Source: Candidatus Hermodarchaeota archaeon
GTDB taxonomy: Archaea; Asgardarchaeota; Hermodarchaeia; Hermodarchaeales; Hermodarchaeaceae
Length of the DNA: 6,488 nt
Assembly: GCA_016839995.1 (NCBI GenBank)
Contig: JAEOTD010000042.1
Location: 1 to 6,488, forward strand
Reading direction: 5' to 3'
Shown here: in pieces, positions 5,706 to 6,488 of the stretch
Numbering within the stretch: position 1 is the first letter of the stretch
Layout of the letters: each line of letters opens with the position of its first letter
Program-made: the position numbers and the translations under genes
Notes under the pieces: generated by a model
Told to the model about the DNA's origin: nothing
What the model saw: the letters and a program-made list of their open reading frames with translations, nothing else
The model's database searches: none

Positions 5706-6158
5706 ATGAGCCATGACCATGCGCTCCAATTGCAAGATCGACTCGAACTCGTCATTGATCAGTTTGAAACTCAAATTGCTGATATCGAAAAAACTACAAC
5801 AGGTGAAGACCTCAAATCGGTCCTAGAAGCTGCTGAGCAGCTCCGAGTTATCCTTGTGGAAGTGAAGAATTATTTTATAGAGGTCCGGAATCAGCTTTCA
5901 GATGTCGTAGGTATTCCTCCCGCAAAAGAACTGGCTCAGCTAGTTATTGGGGCTTCAACTGAAGCCTTGAGTGCAATTCGTGAAACCTTGCATTACCTAG
6001 AAGACGTCAAGGATATGCTGAAAACTAAACGCAGAAGTCCACTCACCCGTGAAGAGATTCATTATGCGGATTTCAGTGCAAAAGTAGCAATACGTAAAAG
6101 CCGATATATTATTCGCCAAATTTCAGAGCATGCTGAAGAACTTCCACAACAACTGTAA
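5706..6158 (+). CDS. All-helical protein of unknown function
   Basis: I do not recognise this 150-residue protein. It is strongly charged and appears entirely helical: helices at about residues 5-30, 34-68, 75-109 and 116-145. They are separated by short breaks at a TTTGED turn, a GIPPAK turn and KRRSPLTREE. There is no cysteine, signal peptide or membrane segment, and the amphipathic heptad-like patterns suggest a helical bundle or dimer. ATG at 5706 is preferred because AGTGA lies 5 bases before it; a GTG at 5697 would add three residues. It begins 15 bases after the peptidase stop, and its TAA overlaps an ATG at 6158, so it is probably co-transcribed with both neighbours. Its position suggests a partner or adaptor for the peptidase or for the membrane protein. 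It could be a HEPN-like or four-helix-bundle protein, but no family motif supports this. Confidence 0.72.
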   Translation: MSHDHALQLQDRLELVIDQFETQIADIEKTTTGEDLKSVLEAAEQLRVILVEVKNYFIEVRNQLSDVVGIPPAKELAQLVIGASTEALSAIRETLHYLEDVKDMLKTKRRSPLTREEIHYADFSAKVAIRKSRYIIRQISEHAEELPQQL

Positions 6159-6177
6159 TGATCTTCACACTGTATTT

Positions 6178-6182
6178 GAGGA
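6178..6182 (+). promoter_or_regulatory. Ribosome binding site within the cluster
   Basis: GAGGA lies 8 bases before the ATG at 6191. This favours a 93-residue product starting directly with the membrane segment over one starting at the ATG at 6158. Confidence 0.55.
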
Positions 6183-6190
6183 ACGCGCCC

Positions 6191-6472
6191 ATGAACCGAA
6201 TGACAATAATCAGTATCGTCAGTATCGCACTCACTATACTCATGATTGCGCTGTTCTTTATCATCCCCGGTTTCCCCTTGCTCATCTTTCTATTTCTGCC
6301 ACCCCTCTTTTGTTGGGGACTACAAGACCAGAATGAAGAACAACCTTCAACAGCACACTCCATACACAGGAGTGCTCGCAATTGCCCACAATGTGGAAAA
6401 CAATTACTTGAACCCTTTGAGACCTACTGTCCGCGTTGTGGAACACCTCTTCCACAAGAAAACCACAAGTAG
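6191..6472 (+). CDS. Small membrane protein with two transmembrane helices and a C-terminal zinc ribbon
   Basis: A 93-residue membrane protein. Residues about 4-25 (ITIISI-type, very hydrophobic) and 27-43 (GFPLLIFLFLPPLFCW) are two closely spaced transmembrane segments forming a hairpin. A polar linker of about 20 residues follows. A zinc ribbon then has C65-P-Q-C68-G and C80-P-R-C83-G. The short N-terminus and hairpin would place both termini, and so the ribbon, on the same side, most likely the cytoplasm, where it could recruit a partner. ATG at 6191 has a good GAGGA site. The ATG at 6158 overlaps the TAA of the previous gene (TAATG) and would add 11 residues by coupled translation; either is possible. 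This form (membrane hairpin plus zinc ribbon) is frequent among uncharacterised archaeal proteins; function unknown. Confidence 0.75.
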   Translation: MNRMTIISIVSIALTILMIALFFIIPGFPLLIFLFLPPLFCWGLQDQNEEQPSTAHSIHRSARNCPQCGKQLLEPFETYCPRCGTPLPQENHK

Positions 6473-6488
6473 TCACTTTGCCCCCAGG

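Noticed and set aside
6109..6381. Minus-strand frame of 90 codons with a hydrophobic segment
   Set aside because: The hydrophobic segment is the reverse complement of the membrane-hairpin region of the plus-strand gene, which has a ribosome site and a zinc ribbon.

Overview
The window most likely comes from an Asgard archaeon. The main reason is a minus-strand gene encoding an N-terminal gelsolin-like (actin-regulator type) domain joined to a proline/lysine-rich linker, an architecture otherwise mainly eukaryotic but known in Asgard lineages such as Thorarchaeota and Heimdall-type archaea. Archaeal features agree with this: Shine-Dalgarno (SD) sites before GTG/TTG/ATG starts, several zinc-ribbon proteins, a two-membrane-segment plus zinc-ribbon miniprotein and an archaeal-style Hsp20. 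Base composition is moderate (mid-to-upper 40s % GC by eye). I cannot place the lineage more precisely, and no mobile element, CRISPR array, tRNA or rRNA is visible.

Layout: (1) positions 1-345, the 3' part of a small heat-shock protein (Hsp20) gene on +, cut by the window edge and followed by a hairpin plus T-tract that looks like a terminator; (2) 477-1076, a Nudix hydrolase on +; (3) 1078-2367, a minus-strand gene for a 429-residue protein with five zinc ribbons and a central helical/SHOCT-like region, converging on the Nudix gene with only one base between the stop codons; (4) 2506-3450, the minus-strand gelsolin-domain gene, upstream of and co-oriented with the zinc-ribbon gene across a 138-base gap; (5) 3451-3659, a divergent intergenic region with TATA-like boxes and an 8-bp inverted repeat; (6) 3660-6472, a tight + strand cluster: a 676-residue M28/DUF4910-type aminopeptidase-like protein with a C-terminal winged-helix-like end, a 150-residue all-helical protein of unknown function, and a 93-residue membrane protein ending in a zinc ribbon.

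How the genes may work together: the gelsolin-like and multi-zinc-ribbon genes could form one cytoskeleton/scaffold-related unit on the minus strand. The peptidase, helical protein and membrane zinc-ribbon protein look co-transcribed and translationally close, suggesting one process, possibly peptide processing near the membrane, though this is inference. The shared divergent control region could co-regulate both units. The Hsp20 and Nudix genes look like ordinary stress/housekeeping neighbours. The most novel content is the gelsolin protein's uncharacterised C-terminal region, the five-zinc-ribbon protein and the three-gene peptidase cluster.
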